The notes below the pieces were generated by a model. It ran no database searches. It was not told where the DNA came from and worked only from the letters and a program-made list of their open reading frames with translations. From CAZLMG01 sp964560765 (lineage in GTDB: Bacteria > Bdellovibrionota_B > Oligoflexia > Oligoflexales > CAZLMG01), in NCBI GenBank assembly GCA_964560765.1, contig CAZLMG010000034.1:1-46851 (forward strand): a stretch of DNA of 46,851 nt, given 5' to 3'. Both the position numbers and the translations under genes were made by a program. Shown piece by piece: positions 44,345-46,851 of this stretch (position 1 is its first letter; each line of letters starts with the position of its first letter).

Positions 44345-45199
44345 TCATTCGCCACACTTCATGACATGCCCTGCCGGACGCCGCAGCGACAGCATGGATG
44401 GGCACGAGTATTGGCCCTTGCCGCTGATGGTCACCTCGTGGTCTTTGCCGCGCTGATCCACATCGATCTGGCTAACTTTTCCCCCTTCAGCCACTTCGAT
44501 GCTGCCTTTCGCCCGATTCCCGCGAGCAAAGATCGCAATGTTGTCCACTTCCACCGCGCCGACTTTAATCGACACCGTGTTTTGGTTCCCTGCGATGAAG
44601 ACGCAGACTCCCGCCAACTTCGCCATTTCCTCACCCGCGACCAGATTCAGCTCGGCCAGGTTTTGGTTTCCGACGACTTTGATAATCAATAAACTCCCCA
44701 CCTCGATGGTCATTTTCTTCTTGCTGCCAGCGATCACGGTCTTCGCATCTTCGCCGCCAAATCGGCTGCGACATTCGGCGACTTCGGCAGTGCTGACATC
44801 ATCCTCAACTACCGTATCGCTATCATCAACTGATTCAGAATCAGCCGAATCCGTTGCCGTGGTTGATGATGAGGCATCGCCGCTTGGAGTCATCGTCATG
44901 TTGGAGGATGTTGAATCGGATGATGGGGCTTCGGGCGCCGCGTCCAACCCGCCTGCCATTCCGACGTTACTTTCCGTCGAAGTTGGTTGGCCTCCAACTT
45001 GAACCTCCACGGTATCTTGCTCTTCCGTCGCGACTTCGGCGATCGCATCCTCCGAGGCCGGATCCTGATCGCGATACTGTGCATCAGCCTCTTGGGTGTT
45101 CTTCTGTTCCTTGCCGTCCAGCAAGAAACTTGGTTTGGCATCGCACGCGCCCAACATGGCGAGTACGGTGAACATGGAAATGGTATTGAAAGCCTTCAT
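44345..45199 (-). CDS. Predicted lipoprotein with DUF3060-like beta-repeat domain
   Basis: 284 residues. Signal peptide with lipobox MLGAC. Residues about 25-140 form an acidic, Ser/Thr/Glu-rich linker, likely disordered and a possible O-glycosylation zone. The C-terminal 140 residues repeat a short strand-turn unit: VVGNQNLAELNLV, FIAGNQNTVSIKVG and ARGNRAKGSIEV, resembling DUF3060-type repeats (GNQN-like turns). Cysteines in AECRS and SCPS and near the end (KCGE) may pair. GGAGG is six bases before the ATG. Function unknown. Confidence 0.75.
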   Translation of the reverse strand: MKAFNTISMFTVLAMLGACDAKPSFLLDGKEQKNTQEADAQYRDQDPASEDAIAEVATEEQDTVEVQVGGQPTSTESNVGMAGGLDAAPEAPSSDSTSSNMTMTPSGDASSSTTATDSADSESVDDSDTVVEDDVSTAEVAECRSRFGGEDAKTVIAGSKKKMTIEVGSLLIIKVVGNQNLAELNLVAGEEMAKLAGVCVFIAGNQNTVSIKVGAVEVDNIAIFARGNRAKGSIEVAEGGKVSQIDVDQRGKDHEVTISGKGQYSCPSMLSLRRPAGHVMKCGE

Positions 45200-45594
45200 G
45201 GCAAACCTCCTCTAACTTGCCCCGTGACACTGTCGATCCGCTGATAGGTGCTGCAATTGGGGGGCCAACAGGGGGGCGAAGCTCCATTCGAAGACGTTTT
45301 CACAATACTTACGGATGATTACTCAAAATCATCGGCGCGGCTCGCACCCGGAATTTCCTGTCCAAAAGCCATTCATCCGATCTTACTTTTTTATGTATTT
45401 ACACTTAACTATATGTATAGATTATATTTTTATGACGACATCCGGTTGTGACGCTCGCCAAGATCTGTATTTCTACATTTCATAAATATTTATCTATTTG
45501 TTTTTATTGTTTTTTAGTTCACAAGTTAGTTCTGATTCTTGAGCCTGGGTCAGTACCTTCCGATGCCATCCATGATGATGGTCCTGGAGCTCTA
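45200..45594. other. Intergenic region, AT-rich in its right half
   Basis: This 395-base stretch separates two divergent genes and holds no supported gene. The left part (45250-45290) has G-runs (GGGGGG twice); 45380-45540 is strongly AT-rich. A possible plus-strand promoter is TTTACA (45398-45403) with an AT-rich -10 (TATATT, 45423-45428) at a long 19-base spacing. No stable hairpin or tRNA-like structure is seen. Confidence 0.45.
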
Positions 45595-46818
45595 ATGGCT
45601 AATCGAAATCGATTCGGGAAATCCGTGCGCTGGCAGCGGCGGCACTACGAGGGCGAAAAGGAATCCATTCGTCTCGAGCTGGCTGCTAAGGCCGCTCAAT
45701 CGCCGCGGCGAGCCGTTCTGGCCAGTATCCTCGAGCAAGTGAACTCCCTCGGTGAAGACGGAGACTCTACGCAGCAATTGCGACGCTTTCTTTTGATCAT
45801 CTTTGCCCTGACTCATCAAATGAACTACGGCGGCCTCAAAGAGAGGGAGATCCATCGCCTATCTGATCTCGCCATCGCCATTCTGCAGACCGAGGGCATT
45901 CAGCCGGGCTCTTCGCGCTTGGCGCACGCCTATAGCGAGCTGCACGTGGTGCTCAGTCAGATCTATCGCAAGGAAGGGCGGCAATGGCAAGCCGCTTGGG
46001 AGCTCCAACTCGGCTATCAATTCAGCGGCAGCCTGCTGCCAGGTGGTCAGGCGTTTCAAGAACTCGCGTTTGCCAATCGCAGCCTTCGACTCGGCTTTGG
46101 ACCCCGTGCCCTTTCTCAATTCTTGGCGGCGGAAAATAACAATCCAGATCCAGCGACATTTGAACGCGCTAGACTTGGCCGCATCCTAGCGCTGCGCCTA
46201 TCCGGCCAATTCGATCTCGCCGAAGAAATCGCCGTGCAGTCCATGGCGGACGCACGCATTGGCGCCCGGTTTCAGCAGGAGTTGACTTGGGAGCGCGCCT
46301 GTCAGCAGGCTCAGCGCCAAGGCCATCTCGACGACTTGCTGCCCTTGGTTCAAAAAGACGGCACCCATCATCAAGATAGCTACCTTCTAGAAGCGACGCT
46401 CTGGGCGAAAGCTCCGGCCCGGCGACATTGGTTATCGGCAGTTCCCAGCACCAGATCTTTGCATCGCCGTTCTGAATTTCAAGCGCAGCGCTTTGGTTTT
46501 CTTTATCGAGCCTGCCAACAACTGGACGACTGCTACGACTTCGCGGTGCCCTTGCCGGTCCGTATTCGCCAGCTCGGCGCCATTCTGCGGCGCGTGCGAC
46601 AGCTTGTTTCTGTGGGCCCCGAACTATTGGTATTGGCTGCGAGCGCCCGCTGGTTACATCGCGCGCGCGCCGAGCAACTAGCCCGCTTGGTCTTGGATGA
46701 ATATGCGGGGTTGTGCTTGCGGCTCAGTGGCGGTGCTACGATGGACGTATTGAACCTTATGGGAGACATGCCTTTTTCAAACCGGTGGATAGAATTGGAA
46801 AGCACGCCGACTCCTTAG
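45595..46818 (+). CDS. Cytoplasmic helical (TPR-like) protein of unknown function
   Basis: 407 residues with no signal peptide. The N-terminus is strongly basic (MANRNRFGKSVRWQRRHYEG). The middle has helix pairs resembling TPR units, for example QIYRKEGRQWQAAWELQLGY, FGPRALSQFLAAENNNPDPA and RILALRLSGQFDLAEEIAVQ. The C-terminal third is Arg/Leu-rich and helical. A GGAG lies five bases before the ATG at 45595, and the long AT-rich leader argues against the earlier in-frame starts. It ends 33 bases before the window edge. It may be a scaffold or regulatory protein, but that is a guess. Confidence 0.68.
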   Translation: MANRNRFGKSVRWQRRHYEGEKESIRLELAAKAAQSPRRAVLASILEQVNSLGEDGDSTQQLRRFLLIIFALTHQMNYGGLKEREIHRLSDLAIAILQTEGIQPGSSRLAHAYSELHVVLSQIYRKEGRQWQAAWELQLGYQFSGSLLPGGQAFQELAFANRSLRLGFGPRALSQFLAAENNNPDPATFERARLGRILALRLSGQFDLAEEIAVQSMADARIGARFQQELTWERACQQAQRQGHLDDLLPLVQKDGTHHQDSYLLEATLWAKAPARRHWLSAVPSTRSLHRRSEFQAQRFGFLYRACQQLDDCYDFAVPLPVRIRQLGAILRRVRQLVSVGPELLVLAASARWLHRARAEQLARLVLDEYAGLCLRLSGGATMDVLNLMGDMPFSNRWIELESTPTP

Positions 46819-46851
46819 CCTATTCCGAAAGTCACGACAATGGAGCCCGGC

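Noticed and set aside
46840..46851. ATG near the right edge that could begin another gene
   Set aside because: Only four codons are visible and there is no clear ribosome site.

Overview
The window carries about 35 genes on both strands at roughly 54% G+C. They are densely packed, with many tail-to-tail pairs only a few bases apart and several start/stop overlaps. The envelope is Gram-negative: signal peptides, beta-barrel outer-membrane proteins, and around nine predicted lipoproteins alongside their signal peptidase (LspA). Combined with an AddAB-type (not RecBCD) recombination nuclease, protein-mannosylation enzymes and many family-less exported proteins, this suggests an environmental deltaproteobacterium-like or Bdellovibrionota/Oligoflexia organism. 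That placement is an inference; no rRNA or species marker is present.

Layout. 1-55: one end of a repeat that recurs at 22589-22643. 52-6298: rarA, a lipoprotein, and a 1212-residue lipoprotein metallopeptidase that appears to hold one active and one dead peptidase domain. 6522-10735: metG, a secreted toxin-like protein, and the CCA-adding enzyme. 10736-11890: a small serine recombinase with three repeat structures in front of it. 11900-17326: lipoprotein hydrolase, sppA, polyprenyl-phosphate mannose synthase, ddl and a lipoprotein. 17432-22188: a small lipoprotein coupled to an M28 aminopeptidase, deoC, a lipoprotein and a beta-barrel protein. 22185-22643: a compact element with a four-helix-bundle gene. 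22640-25870: FecR-domain protein and three exported or unknown proteins. 25987-30375: a maltose-type ABC importer operon (malE-malF-malG-malK order, minus strand). 30510-36873: addB-addA. 36932-46818: an outer-membrane protein with two consensus promoters, dus plus a CPBP membrane protease, serS, lspA, a small secreted protein, a PMT mannosyltransferase, a lipoprotein and a helical unknown.

How genes connect. The mannose synthase (14788-15516) and the PMT-family transferase (42931-44193) could form the donor-making and transfer steps of protein O-mannosylation. LspA would mature the lipoproteins and SppA would degrade spent signal peptides. RarA and AddAB act on stalled or broken replication forks. 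MetG, SerS, Cca and Dus serve tRNA charging and maturation.

The strongest unusual signal is the element at 22185-22643. It has 15-bp terminal inverted repeats whose outer four bases are CTAG on both sides. Removing the element plus one CTAG would leave two convergent genes whose TAG stops share one CTAG. The copy at the window start likewise ends exactly at the rarA stop codon. This looks like a small mobile element that lands harmlessly at stop codons.
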